Below the pieces are notes generated by a model. It worked only from the letters and a program-made list of their open reading frames with translations, was not told where the DNA came from and searched no databases. From positions 24,786-88,785 of the forward strand of contig NZ_KB906274.1 of NCBI RefSeq assembly GCF_000381265.1: a stretch of 64,000 nt of DNA, read 5' to 3'. The DNA is from Curvibacter lanceolatus ATCC 14669. Lineage in GTDB: Bacteria > Pseudomonadota > Gammaproteobacteria > Burkholderiales > Burkholderiaceae_C. Both the position numbers and the translations under genes were made by a program. Within the stretch, counting starts at the first letter, position 1; every line of letters starts with the position of its first letter. Shown here one piece after another: positions 32,936 to 41,982 of this stretch.

Positions 32936-35900
32936 ATGCCCCCAAAGTATCTCTTTAGCACCCTTGCACGCCACCTGCAGCGTGCACCGCGCTTTGCCCC
33001 CATCCTGTTGCTGCTGCTGGCCCTGATGGGCCTGAGCAGCCTGGGCGCCTACCAGGTGGCACAGCGCCTGGGCCTGGCCGAAATGCAGGCCACCGGCCTG
33101 CACCGGCTGGACCTGTATGCCGCCAGCCTGGAGCGCGAGATCGGCAAATACGCCTTCCTGCCCGGCACCCTGGAGCTGCAGGCCGAGGTGCTGGACCTGC
33201 TGGCCCACCCGGCAGGCCAGAAGCCACCGAACAAGGTCAATGCCTACCTGGAGCAGCTCAACGACCGGGCCGGCACCCTGGCCATCTATGTGATCAACCC
33301 CCAGGGCCTGGTGCTGGCCACCAGCAACTGGCGCCGCGCCGACAGCTACCTGGGTGAGAACCTGTCGTTTCGCCCGTATTTCCGCGATGCCGTGGCCCAG
33401 GGCAGCGGCCGCTTCTTCGGCATCGGCACCACCCGGGGTGAACCGGGCTACTACCTGGCTTCGACCCTGGTCGATGCCCACGGCACCCAGGGCATCGCCG
33501 TGATCAAGGTCAGCCTGGACCAGCTCGAACAATCCTGGACCACGGTGGAGGCCCCGGTTCTGGTCAGCGACGAGAACGGCGTGGTCATCCTGGGCTCGGT
33601 GCCCGACTGGAAGTTCACCACCCTGCGCACGCTGGACGAGGCCACGGCCAAGGCCTTCGACCAGACCCAGCAGTACAACCGCCGCGCCTTGAAGCCCCTG
33701 GGCCTGCGTGAGCTGCGCGAGCTGGAGCACGGCGCCCGCCTGGTCAGCATCGCGAAAGAGCGCCCCGAGATGGTCTCGGTCTACCCCGTGGCGGGCCGCT
33801 TTTTGGCACAGTCGCGGGCCTTGCCCGGCACCCCCTGGACCCTGACCGTGCTCTCGCACCTGGAACAGGTGGACGAGATTGCCCAAAGCCACGCCCTGAT
33901 CGCGCTGATTGGCGCGGCCCTGCTGTTCGTGCTGGGCCTGATGCTCAACGAACGCCGCCGCCACCTGAAAGACCGGCTGGCCGCACGCGAGGCCCTGCAG
34001 GCCGCCCACGACGAGCTGGAGCGCAAGGTGGAGCAGCGCACGGCCGACCTGTGGGCCAGCAACCACCGACTGCAGGCCGAGGTGACGGAGCGCACCCGCA
34101 CCGAGGCCAACCTGCGTGCCGCCCAGGACGAGCTGGTACAGGCCGGCAAGCTGGCCGCCATCGGCCAGCTCTCCACCGGCATTGCGCACGAGCTGAACCA
34201 GCCCCTGACCGCACTGCGCACCCTGTCGGGCAACAGCCTGCGTTTTCTGGAGCGGGGCGACCTGGCCACCACCCGCACCAACCTCGAACGCATGGCCCAG
34301 CTGGCCGACCGCATGGGCCGCATCACCGGGCAACTGCGCTCGTTTGCCCACAAGTCGCCCGTGGCCAGCCGCCCCGTGCCGCTGGACCAGGCGGTGGCCA
34401 ATGCCCTGGCCGTGCTCGAAGGCCGCCTCGCCGAAAGCCACGCCACCCTCCAGTGCCCCGCCAGCAGCCCCTGTCCGGTGGCCCTGTGCGACGGCAACCG
34501 ACTGGAACAGGTGCTGATCAACCTGATCGGCAATGCGCTCGACGCGGTGCACGCCCCCGAGCGGCCGCGCATCGACATCCGCTGCAGCCAGCAGGCCGAC
34601 CGGGTGCAGGTGCAGGTGCGCGACCATGGCCCCGGCCTGGCCGAGGCCGTGCAGGCCCACCTGTTCGAACCCTTCTTCACCACCAAGGAGGCCGGCGTGG
34701 GCCTGGGCCTGGGCCTGGCCCTGTCGGCCGGCATCGTGCGCGAGTTCCAGGGCAGCCTGAGCGGGGCCAACCACCCCGAGGGCGGCGCCGTGTTCACCCT
34801 GGAACTGCCCAGGGCCCCCGACGAGCCCTCTGACACAATGAGCCCCCCCCCCATGACTGATGCCCTCAAAGTCCTGATCATCGAAGACGACCCCGACATC
34901 GTGCTGGGTTGCGAGCAGGCACTGCAACTCGAAGGCATTGCCTGCGACAGCGTGGGCAGCGCCGAGGCGGCGCGACGACGCCTGGGGCCCGACTTTGCCG
35001 GCATCGTGGTCAGCGACATCCGCCTGCCGCGCTGCGACGGCCTGGCCTTCATGCGCGAATTGATGGCCCTGGACCCCGAGCTGCCCGTGGTGCTGATCAC
35101 CGGCCACGGCGACATTGCCATGGCCGTGCAGGCCATGAAAGACGGCGCCCACGATTTCATCCAGAAGCCCTTCGCCCCCGAGTACCTGGTGGGTGCGGTG
35201 CGCCGCGCGCTGGAGAAGCGTCGCCTGGTGCTGGAGGTGCGCGAGTTGCGCCGCCAACTGGCCCAGCGCGACACCATCGAAGGCCAGTTGCTGGGCCAGG
35301 CACCCGGCATGCAACGCCTGCGCCAGATGCTGGCCGGCCTGGCCAGCAGCGCGGCCGATGTGCTGATCCAGGGCGAGACCGGCACCGGCAAAGAGCTGGT
35401 GGCGCGCTGCCTGCACGAGGCCAGCCCGCGCCGCCAGGGCAACTTTGTGGCCATCAATTGCGGCGGCCTGCCCGACACCCTGTTCGACAGCGAGATGTTC
35501 GGCCACGAGGCCGGGGCCTACACCGGCGCGGCCAAGAAACGCATCGGCAAGATCGAGCACGCCAACGGCGGCACCCTGTTCCTCGACGAGATCGAGAGCA
35601 TGCCGCTGGGCATGCAGATCAAGCTGCTGCGCGTGCTGCAGGAGCGCACGCTGGAGCGCCTGGGCTCCAACACGCTGATCCCCATCGACTGCCGCGTGAT
35701 CGCCGCCACCAAGACCGACCTGCTGACCCTGGCCGACCAGGGCCGCTTCCGGGCTGATCTGTACTACCGGCTGAGCGTGGCCACCGTGGCCCTGCCGCCG
35801 CTGCGCGAGCGGCGCGAAGACATTCCCTTGTTGTTTGAACACTTTGCGCTGCAAGGTGCCGCCCGGCACCAGCGCTCGGCCCCCGAGACCAGCGCCGAGC

Positions 35901-36196
35901 GCATGCGCCAGCTCATGGCCTACCCCTGGCCCGGCAATGTGCGTGAGCTGCGCAACGTGGCCGAGCGCTGCGTGCTGGGCATCGAAGCAGGCTCGCCGCC
36001 GTTTTCAGGCGCCACCGGCCCGGCCACGGCCCAGCCATTGGCCGGCACGGTCGAGGCCTTTGAGCGGGCCCTGATTGCAGACGCCCTGCGCCGCCATGGC
36101 GGCAGCCTGGCGCGCAGCGCCGAGGCCCTGGGCGTGGCCAAGACCACCTTGCACGACAAGATCCGCAAGCACGGGCTGGATCAGGGCGGCGTCTGA
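32936..36196 (+). CDS. Fused DctB sensor kinase - DctD sigma-54 response regulator
   Basis: One uninterrupted frame of 1086 codons. Residues ~1-635 are DctB: membrane helices near 20-42 and 322-345, a periplasmic double-PAS sensor, coiled coil, phospho-acceptor His418 in GIAHELNQPL, N box NLIGNALDAV, and the G boxes DHGPGL and GLGLGLALS. Residues ~640-1086 are DctD: receiver with Asp694 in VSDIRLP, AAA+ ATPase with Walker A GETGTGKE (K819), sigma-54 loop GAYTGA (860-865) instead of GAFTGA, and a Fis-type helix-turn-helix at the end. DctB and DctD are normally separate proteins. The junction is a C10 tract with two in-frame ATGs (34838, 34853), so separate DctD initiation is possible, though no ribosome site is seen. 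Confidence 0.9.
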   Translation: MPPKYLFSTLARHLQRAPRFAPILLLLLALMGLSSLGAYQVAQRLGLAEMQATGLHRLDLYAASLEREIGKYAFLPGTLELQAEVLDLLAHPAGQKPPNKVNAYLEQLNDRAGTLAIYVINPQGLVLATSNWRRADSYLGENLSFRPYFRDAVAQGSGRFFGIGTTRGEPGYYLASTLVDAHGTQGIAVIKVSLDQLEQSWTTVEAPVLVSDENGVVILGSVPDWKFTTLRTLDEATAKAFDQTQQYNRRALKPLGLRELRELEHGARLVSIAKERPEMVSVYPVAGRFLAQSRALPGTPWTLTVLSHLEQVDEIAQSHALIALIGAALLFVLGLMLNERRRHLKDRLAAREALQAAHDELERKVEQRTADLWASNHRLQAEVTERTRTEANLRAAQDELVQAGKLAAIGQLSTGIAHELNQPLTALRTLSGNSLRFLERGDLATTRTNLERMAQLADRMGRITGQLRSFAHKSPVASRPVPLDQAVANALAVLEGRLAESHATLQCPASSPCPVALCDGNRLEQVLINLIGNALDAVHAPERPRIDIRCSQQADRVQVQVRDHGPGLAEAVQAHLFEPFFTTKEAGVGLGLGLALSAGIVREFQGSLSGANHPEGGAVFTLELPRAPDEPSDTMSPPPMTDALKVLIIEDDPDIVLGCEQALQLEGIACDSVGSAEAARRRLGPDFAGIVVSDIRLPRCDGLAFMRELMALDPELPVVLITGHGDIAMAVQAMKDGAHDFIQKPFAPEYLVGAVRRALEKRRLVLEVRELRRQLAQRDTIEGQLLGQAPGMQRLRQMLAGLASSAADVLIQGETGTGKELVARCLHEASPRRQGNFVAINCGGLPDTLFDSEMFGHEAGAYTGAAKKRIGKIEHANGGTLFLDEIESMPLGMQIKLLRVLQERTLERLGSNTLIPIDCRVIAATKTDLLTLADQGRFRADLYYRLSVATVALPPLRERREDIPLLFEHFALQGAARHQRSAPETSAERMRQLMAYPWPGNVRELRNVAERCVLGIEAGSPPFSGATGPATAQPLAGTVEAFERALIADALRRHGGSLARSAEALGVAKTTLHDKIRKHGLDQGGV
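34843..34852 (+). repeat. C10 homopolymer at the dctB/dctD junction
   Basis: Ten consecutive C between the ATG at 34838 and the ATG at 34853. Losing one C makes the upstream frame stop in an ATGA overlap with the 34853 ATG; gaining one C makes it stop at the TGA five bases after that ATG. Only the ten-C length keeps the two proteins fused. Confidence 0.95.
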
Positions 36197-36226
36197 GCCT
36201 TCGCCAGCGATGCGCGGCGGGCTCAG
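36193..36226. terminator. Convergent hairpin between dctBD and the receiver gene
   Basis: Arms CTGAGCC (36193-36199) and GGCTCAG (36220-36226) pair perfectly and include the stop codons of both convergent genes. No T tract, so intrinsic termination is doubtful. Confidence 0.35.
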
Positions 36227-36606
36227 TGCGCCTGCCGCTGCAGCTCTTGTGCCAGCTCCTTGATGAGCTTCACCAGGGTCATCAGGTTGAATGGCTTGAT
36301 CAGGTACTCGTCCGCGCCCGCCTCGAAACCTTCGTAGTGATGGTCCAGGCGCTCGCGGGCACTGACGATGATGATCTTGGGTTGCGGGCCGCCCCTGGCG
36401 CGGATGGCCCGGCACACATCGAAGCCCGACATACCGCCGGGCATCATCACGTCCAGCAAGATGATGTCCGGCTTTTTTTGCTCCCAGAGGGCCAGGGCCT
36501 GTGGGCCGTCACAAGCCTCATGGACCTCCTCGGCCACGCCTTCTGTGGCCATGCGCAGGAGCTGGCGGATGTCCTCTTGGTCGTCGACGATCAGCAGTTT
36601 GATCAT
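36223..36606 (-). CDS. Single-domain response regulator (receiver only)
   Basis: 127-residue CheY/Spo0F-like receiver: acidic pair in LLIVDDQED, phospho-acceptor in IILLDVMMPG, Thr/Ser switch in IIIVSARE and Lys in LIKPFN. No output domain. The start ATG at 36606 has GGCGGG before it; a longer in-frame reading upstream looks non-coding. Convergent with dctBD and downstream of a chemoreceptor on the same strand, so it could belong to chemotaxis or to a kinase elsewhere. Confidence 0.92.
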   Translation of the reverse strand: MIKLLIVDDQEDIRQLLRMATEGVAEEVHEACDGPQALALWEQKKPDIILLDVMMPGGMSGFDVCRAIRARGGPQPKIIIVSARERLDHHYEGFEAGADEYLIKPFNLMTLVKLIKELAQELQRQAH

Positions 36607-36754
36607 TTTCCCGCCTCGGTGTTGGCGTGGTGGATTCAGGTCACAGAGCCACGCGTTGCACATGCAGGCGCCCCTGCCAGCAGGCAGGCGGGCGCCGGGA
36701 AACCCATTATCCACGCCAGCGCTGGCACCCAACTGGGTGGCGCTGAGCGTTGAC

Positions 36755-38503
36755 TCAGAACGACTCCCAGTCTTCATTGCCCCCGGCGGTCGACCTGGCC
36801 GAGCTGGTCAGCGCCGGGCTGGGCGCCTTCGCCAGACTGGGCTTTCTGGGTGCGGTGGCCTTGGGCAGCGGTGCAATGGCCGGCGCCTTGTTGAACTGGC
36901 GCGAAGGCAGCGGTGCAGCGCTGGCCTGCCCCACCCGGCTGGGCTGGCCGTCGATCTTGAACACCGACACCAGCTCGGCCAGGCGCTGCGACTGGTTCTT
37001 CAGGCTGTCGGCGGCCGCCGCGCTCTCTTCGACCAAGGCCGCGTTCTGCTGCGTCACCTGATCGAGCTGGTTCACCGCGTCGCCAATCTGGCTGATGCCG
37101 CTGCTCTGTTCCATCGAGGCGCTGGAGATCTCATTGATCAGTTGGCTCACGCGCTTGACCTGGTCCACGATGCCTTCCATGCTCTGGCCGGCCTCGTCGA
37201 CCAGGGTGGTGCCGTTCTCCACTTTCTCGACACTGGCGCTGATCAGGCTCTTGATCTCCTTGGCAGCCTCTGCTGAACGACCAGCCAGACTGCGCACCTC
37301 GCTGGCCACCACGGCAAAGCCCCGGCCTTGTTCACCGGCTCGGGCCGCTTCCACGGCGGCATTCAACGCCAGGATGTTGGTCTGGAACGCAATGCCATCG
37401 ATCACGCCGATGATGTCCGAGATCTTCTTCGACGAGGCCGAGATGTCCTGCATGGTGGCCACCACCCGGCCCACCACGGCGCCGCCCTGCTCTGCCGCCT
37501 GCGTGGCCTCGCTGGCCAGGCGGTTGGCCTGCTGCGCCGTGTCGGCGTTGGTCTTGACGGTGCTGTTGAGCTCTTCCATCGAGGCCGCCGTCTCTTCAAG
37601 GTTGCTGGCCTGTTGCTCGGTGCGTTGGCTCAGGTCGGCGTTACCGGTGGCGATCTCGGCCGAGCCGGTGGCAATGCTGTCGCTGCTCAGACGCACCTGC
37701 CCCACGATGTCGACCAGGCGGTCGTTCATGTGCTGCAGGGCGCGCAGCAGGTTGGCGGGCTCGTCGCGGCCCTGGATGTCGAACTTCGAGGTCAGGTCGC
37801 CCTGGGCCACCGCCTCGGCCACCATCACGCCGGTGCTCAGGGGCTGCGTGATGGAGCGGGTGACCAGCACGGCCAGCACGCCCCCCATCAGCACCGCCAG
37901 AGCGATCATGCCACCCGACACGAGCAAAGCCTGCTGGTAGCTGGCCGCCGCCGCTGCGGTCGACTTGTCCGCGCCTTCGACATTGATGGTGACGATCTTC
38001 TCTATCCCCGCGGTGACCGCAGAGAAAGCCCGTGCATTGTCACCCACCGCCATCTTCCGAGCGGCGTCCTGATCGCTTGCGCCGCCAGAAGACAGCTGCA
38101 GCTGTTTCTTCTCCAGGCCATGCCATTCCTCGAAATTGCTGCGTACCTTCTCGAAAGCCTGTTTTTCCTCGGCAGAAACGATCATGGGTTCGAACTGAGC
38201 GAAGAGCTTGGGCAGCTTCTGCAGTAGCTCTTCTTCGCTCAGCTTTTGCTGTACCTGCTTGCTCTCGGGGCTGTCTTCCAAAAGGTGGCGCAGCCCAGCG
38301 CGACGGGCCCTGTTCAAAGACGCACGCATGTCACCCAACACCTTCACGCTGGGCAGCCAATTGGTGCCCAGGTCCTTGGCATAAAAGTTGGCCTGGCTGG
38401 TCTGGTAGATGCCAAAACCACCCAGCAAGGCCAGCAGCAACAGCACGGCGGCAAATGCCAGGCCCAGGCGGGCGCCAATCTTCAGTTGTCTCAGGGTATT
38501 CAT
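36755..38503 (-). CDS. Methyl-accepting chemotaxis protein with CheR-tether tail
   Basis: 582-residue chemoreceptor: membrane helices near residues 12-34 and 195-218, periplasmic four-helix sensor between, HAMP, and a signalling domain with the conserved tip around [23 protein letters not shown]. After the helical bundle comes a ~60-residue Pro/Ala/Lys-rich linker and the end NEDWESF, close to the NWETF pentapeptide that docks CheR methyltransferase. The start at 38503 gives [14 protein letters not shown]; the upstream 12 codons are less likely. Confidence 0.95.
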   Translation of the reverse strand: MNTLRQLKIGARLGLAFAAVLLLLALLGGFGIYQTSQANFYAKDLGTNWLPSVKVLGDMRASLNRARRAGLRHLLEDSPESKQVQQKLSEEELLQKLPKLFAQFEPMIVSAEEKQAFEKVRSNFEEWHGLEKKQLQLSSGGASDQDAARKMAVGDNARAFSAVTAGIEKIVTINVEGADKSTAAAAASYQQALLVSGGMIALAVLMGGVLAVLVTRSITQPLSTGVMVAEAVAQGDLTSKFDIQGRDEPANLLRALQHMNDRLVDIVGQVRLSSDSIATGSAEIATGNADLSQRTEQQASNLEETAASMEELNSTVKTNADTAQQANRLASEATQAAEQGGAVVGRVVATMQDISASSKKISDIIGVIDGIAFQTNILALNAAVEAARAGEQGRGFAVVASEVRSLAGRSAEAAKEIKSLISASVEKVENGTTLVDEAGQSMEGIVDQVKRVSQLINEISSASMEQSSGISQIGDAVNQLDQVTQQNAALVEESAAAADSLKNQSQRLAELVSVFKIDGQPSRVGQASAAPLPSRQFNKAPAIAPLPKATAPRKPSLAKAPSPALTSSARSTAGGNEDWESF

Positions 38504-38775
38504 GATGGTCTCTCTTGGTCGAGGAATGTTCGAAATCACTTTTCATCATAGATATAAAACAATGATTTACAAGCATTGCTATCAATTTAATTGATTTTTA
38601 AGATACTTATTTGCCAAATAACTCACGTCATCGCGGTTTCCTCCATACGAAAATCCGCTTAAATAGCTTTATTGATATTTTTGTTCTTCAGAAGAACCAG
38701 ACCAGCATCTGCTTTTTGCATCCAGCTGTATCGGCGACCATCAGGGCTCCCCAAGCCAAAGTCTCCAAACCACCC
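38504..38775. other. A/T-rich divergent intergenic region
   Basis: Markedly lower in G+C than the rest of the window, with runs of A and T and several short inverted repeats (for example around 38580-38600). It probably holds the promoters of the chemoreceptor and of the deoxyribosyltransferase-like gene. No gene is supported here, although the rightward frame is open from 38611. Confidence 0.5.
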
Positions 38776-39294
38776 ATGAACGCCCCCACCCACCTCTACC
38801 TGGCCGGCTTTGACGTGTTCCGACCCGACGCCGCCCAACACGGCCTGGCCCTGCAGCAGCTGTGCCGCCAGCACGGCTTTGTGGGCCACTACCCCACCGA
38901 CCCCAGCCCGCCGCCCGATCTGCAGGGCACCGCGCTGGCCCACTGGATCCTGCAGAGCAACCTGGCCGCCATCCGGCAGGCCGATGCGGTGCTGGCCAAC
39001 CTCAACCCCTTTCGGGGGCTGGAACCCGACTCGGGCACCGCCTTTGAAGTGGGCTTTGCCCACGCCCTGGGCAAGCCCGTGTGGGCCTATGTGGATGACG
39101 ACCGCACGCTGCTGCAACGTGTGCCCCACGAGGCTGGGCCCGATGGCCGGCTTTACGACGCCCAGGGCTACCAGGTGGAAGACTTCGGCCTGCCGCTCAA
39201 CCTGATGCTGGCCTGCAGCGTGCGGCTGGTGCGCGGCGATGCGGCGGCCTGCCTGCAGGCCATGGCAGCGGACAGGACGACCCGGCCAAACTGA
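38776..39294 (+). CDS. Nucleoside 2-deoxyribosyltransferase-like protein
   Basis: 172 residues. HLYLAGFDVF at the N-terminus and ADAVLANLNPFRGLEPDSGTAFEVGFAHALGKP match the NDT family; the Glu in GTAFEVGFA is the expected nucleophile. NDT enzymes swap bases between deoxynucleosides; related proteins hydrolyse nucleotides. The start at 38776 begins at the conserved strand, 165 bases inside a longer open frame whose N-terminal part looks non-coding. Single gene. Confidence 0.85.
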   Translation: MNAPTHLYLAGFDVFRPDAAQHGLALQQLCRQHGFVGHYPTDPSPPPDLQGTALAHWILQSNLAAIRQADAVLANLNPFRGLEPDSGTAFEVGFAHALGKPVWAYVDDDRTLLQRVPHEAGPDGRLYDAQGYQVEDFGLPLNLMLACSVRLVRGDAAACLQAMAADRTTRPN

Positions 39295-39418
39295 GGCCAA
39301 CGCGCAGCGCATCTCGATATGCGGAAATCGCACTTCGCCCAAGGCCCGGCTCAGGCTGCAATACCGGTTTGCCTGACGCCCAGGCCCACCACCCAACACC
39401 CGCACCCGAGTACCCGCC

Positions 39419-40279
39419 ATGCCTCACATCCGCCGCACCGCCCCAGCACGCCTGGCCCCACACGCCCCCACCCGCCGCCTGATCGGGCTGGGCGCCTTGC
39501 TGCTGCCCCTGTTTCTGAGCGCCCTGCCCGCCACTGCAGCGGCCACCGATCTGAGCGTGGGCTTCATGCCCGGGCCCTACCGCGACGCTTTCAGCAAGGG
39601 CATCGAGCCGCTGCTCAAGAAGCAGGGCTACAACATCCGCTACGTCGAATTCAGCCAGGGCGTGCAACCCAACGATGCGGTGGAGCGCGGCCAGATCGAC
39701 GCCAACATCTTCCAGCACACCCTGTACCTGGAGTCGACCAACAAAAGCCAGGGTTTTGACCTGGTGCCCATCGTGAACGTGCCCACGCCGCCCATGGGGC
39801 TGTACTCGTCCCGCCACAAGAGCCTGGCCGCCGTGCCCAACGGCGCCACCGTCACGCTGCCGGCCGACCCGGTGAACGCGGCCCGAGCCCTCAACATCCT
39901 GGCCGGCCTGGGCTGGGTGCAGCTCAAGCCCGGCGTCAACCCGACCAGTGTGTCGGAGCGCGATGTGGTGGCCAACCCCAAGCAGCTCAAGCTGGTGCCC
40001 CTGGACGCTGCCCAGGCACCGCGCTCGCTGGCCGATGCCGATCTGGCCGCCGTGCAGGGCAACTTCGCCATCGCCTCGGGCCTCAAGCTGACCGAAGCGC
40101 TCAAACTCGAGGACATGACCCAGCCCTATGTGAACGTGGTGGCCGTCAAACGCAGCAACCAGAACGCGAAGTTCGCCAAGGACATCGTGGCCGCCTACCA
40201 GTCGGCCGAGTTCCAGCAGTTCTTCCGCGCCAACCCGCAATGGGCGGGTTACCGCCTGCCCGACTACTTCAGCAAATAA
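39419..40279 (+). CDS. MetQ/NlpA-family binding protein (first copy)
   Basis: 286-residue binding protein resembling MetQ. N-terminal signal segment to about ALPATAAA; LSVGFMPGPYRDAFSKGIEPLLKKQGYNI and DANIFQHTLYLE are the MetQ-type ligand cleft elements. No lipobox cysteine is obvious, so probably periplasmic rather than lipid-anchored. No metNI genes adjoin it. It precedes a DszC/SfnC-like enzyme on the same strand (98 bp gap), suggesting a sulfur compound as ligand. Confidence 0.88.
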   Translation: MPHIRRTAPARLAPHAPTRRLIGLGALLLPLFLSALPATAAATDLSVGFMPGPYRDAFSKGIEPLLKKQGYNIRYVEFSQGVQPNDAVERGQIDANIFQHTLYLESTNKSQGFDLVPIVNVPTPPMGLYSSRHKSLAAVPNGATVTLPADPVNAARALNILAGLGWVQLKPGVNPTSVSERDVVANPKQLKLVPLDAAQAPRSLADADLAAVQGNFAIASGLKLTEALKLEDMTQPYVNVVAVKRSNQNAKFAKDIVAAYQSAEFQQFFRANPQWAGYRLPDYFSK

Positions 40280-40377
40280 GCCTCCCCCGACCCCGGGCAT
40301 GCGCGCATCGACAGATGCCGCAGCCCGGTTTACGCTGGTGCCCAAAGCCGGCCCCCTCTGCCCCCCGCACCCGATTC

Positions 40378-41586
40378 ATGACCCTCATCCCCCCGCCCGA
40401 AGCCCATACAAGCCAGAACCCCGCCTTGAACCAAGCCCTGCAGACGGCCGACACCCTGGCACGCCAGTTCGCCACCAGCGCGGCCGAGCGAGACCTGGCC
40501 GGTGGCACCCCCCAGGCCGAGCGCGATGCGCTGCGGGCCAGCGGCCTGCTGGCCCTGTCGGTGCCCACTGAGTTCGGGGGCCTGGGCGCCGATTGGCGCA
40601 CCACCCTGGGCGTGGTGCGGCGCCTGGCCCAGGCTGACAGTTCGCTGGCCCATGTGTTCGGCTTTCACCACCTGATGCTGGCCACCGTGCGCCTGTTTGC
40701 CGAGCCCGCCCAGTGGCAGCCCTGGCTGAGCCAGACCGTGCAGCAGCGCTGGTTCTGGGGCAATGCCCTGAACCCGCTGGACAAGCGCACCACCGTGCAA
40801 CACCACACGGGCTGGCACACCTTCTCGGGCCGCAAGAGCTTTTGCTCGGGCTCGGCCGACTCCGACATGCTGATTGCCTCGGCCCTGGACGAGGCCACCG
40901 GCAAGCTGCTGATCGCCGCAGTGCCCACGGGGCGCACCGGCATCACCCTGCACGGCGACTGGGACAACATGGGCCAGCGCCAGACCGACAGCGGCAGCGT
41001 CACCTTCGACCAGGTGCGGGTGGATGCGCACGAGCTGCTGCTCAAGCCCGGCCCGCTCAGCACGCCCCAGGCCTGCCTGCGGCCGCTGCTGGCGCAACTG
41101 ATCTTCAGCCACCTATTCCTCGGCGTGGCCGAGGGTGCTTTTGAAGAGGCACGCCGCTTCACCCGCACCGAGTCGCGCCCCTGGTTCAAGTCAGGGGTCA
41201 GTGAAGCGGGGCAAGACCCCTATGTGCTGGCCCACTATGGCGAGTTCTGGGTGGGCCTGGAAAGCAGCCGGCTGCTGGTCGAGCGGGCTGCGGCCTTGTT
41301 CGATGCCGCCTGGCAGCAGGGCGATCAGCTCACGGCCGAGCAACGGGGCCAGGTCGCCGTGGCCGTGTCCACCGCCAAGGTGGCCAGCAGCCGCCATGGG
41401 CTGGACCTGAGCAGCCGCCTGTTCGAGGTGACCGGCGCCCGCGCCACCCAGGGCGCCCTGCGCCTGGACCGCTTCTGGCGCAACCTGCGCACGCAAAGTC
41501 TGCACGACCCCATTGACTACAAACTCAATGAGCTGGGCCAATGGGCGCTCAACGAGCAACTGCCGCCGCCCAGCTTCTACTCCTGA
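40378..41586 (+). CDS. Acyl-CoA dehydrogenase-fold flavin enzyme of the SfnC/DszC type
   Basis: 402 residues with an acyl-CoA dehydrogenase fold: ALSVPTEFGGLGADW (N-terminal helix domain), ADSSLAHVFGFHH, GRKSFCSGSADSDMLIASA and C-terminal helices with SLHDPIDYKLNELGQW. The lack of a clear acyl-CoA catalytic Glu and the overall look match the DszC/SfnC group, FMNH2- or FAD-dependent enzymes used to attack sulfur compounds such as dibenzothiophene or dimethylsulfone. Start at 40378; the longer frame upstream is leader. Substrate inferred only from family and neighbours. Confidence 0.85.
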   Translation: MTLIPPPEAHTSQNPALNQALQTADTLARQFATSAAERDLAGGTPQAERDALRASGLLALSVPTEFGGLGADWRTTLGVVRRLAQADSSLAHVFGFHHLMLATVRLFAEPAQWQPWLSQTVQQRWFWGNALNPLDKRTTVQHHTGWHTFSGRKSFCSGSADSDMLIASALDEATGKLLIAAVPTGRTGITLHGDWDNMGQRQTDSGSVTFDQVRVDAHELLLKPGPLSTPQACLRPLLAQLIFSHLFLGVAEGAFEEARRFTRTESRPWFKSGVSEAGQDPYVLAHYGEFWVGLESSRLLVERAAALFDAAWQQGDQLTAEQRGQVAVAVSTAKVASSRHGLDLSSRLFEVTGARATQGALRLDRFWRNLRTQSLHDPIDYKLNELGQWALNEQLPPPSFYS

Positions 41587-41657
41587 AGCAACACCGCGGG
41601 CCACTGGCCGCAGCAACTATGCATATGCAAAACCCGTCTGAGCGCAAGGGCCCGGCA

Positions 41658-41673
41658 GGCCATCTGGCCTTTT
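41658..41673 (+). terminator. Weak terminator candidate after the SfnC-like gene
   Basis: GGCC-ATCT-GGCC followed by TTTT, about 70 bp after the stop codon. The stem is short. Just upstream, at 41620-41629, is the perfect palindrome TGCATATGCA. Confidence 0.3.
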
Positions 41674-41714
41674 AAGATGACTGCGTTGAGGCTTTGCAGC
41701 CGCAACACCCAAAA

Positions 41715-41866
41715 CGTTCTCAGGGCGGGGTGAAAGTCCCCACCGGCGGTGATGGCGGCACAGCCCGCACAAGCCCGCGAGCGCCCGGCCGCCACCGCGT
41801 GGCCGGGGTCAGCAGACCCGGTGTGATTCCGGGGCCGACGGTCACAGTCCGGAGTGAAGAGAACAC
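41715..41866 (+). promoter_or_regulatory. FMN riboswitch (RFN element)
   Basis: Conserved RFN blocks are present in order: GGGGTGAAAGTCCCCACCGG and GCGGTGATGG at the 5' side, GCCCGCGAGCG in the middle, then GGTCAGCAGACC, GGTGTGATTCCGGGGCCGAC, GGTCACAGTCCGG and the closing GAAGAGAAC pairing with the initial GTTCTC. FMN binding normally shuts off the downstream gene. After it, CCCC-GCAA-GGGG (41886-41897) may form part of the expression platform before ribH at 41983. Confidence 0.95.
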
Positions 41867-41982
41867 GTGCCTCATGGCGTCCTGCCCCCGCAAGGGGCCG
41901 GCCGGTGCGGGCGCACGTACGCCCTGATGCCAGTGACCCCACAACCTGCATCAGCGCCAGCCACGCCCGCTCGCTACACACC

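Noticed and set aside
31358..35869. A very long open frame (1503 codons) on the minus strand opposite dctA and dctBD
   Set aside because: Its Gln/His/Ala-rich translation has no recognisable domain and is the antisense reflection of high-GC codon use in dctA-dctBD.
38611..38775. N-terminal extension of the deoxyribosyltransferase-like frame
   Set aside because: Translation of an A/T-rich promoter region with no similarity; the conserved fold starts at 38776.
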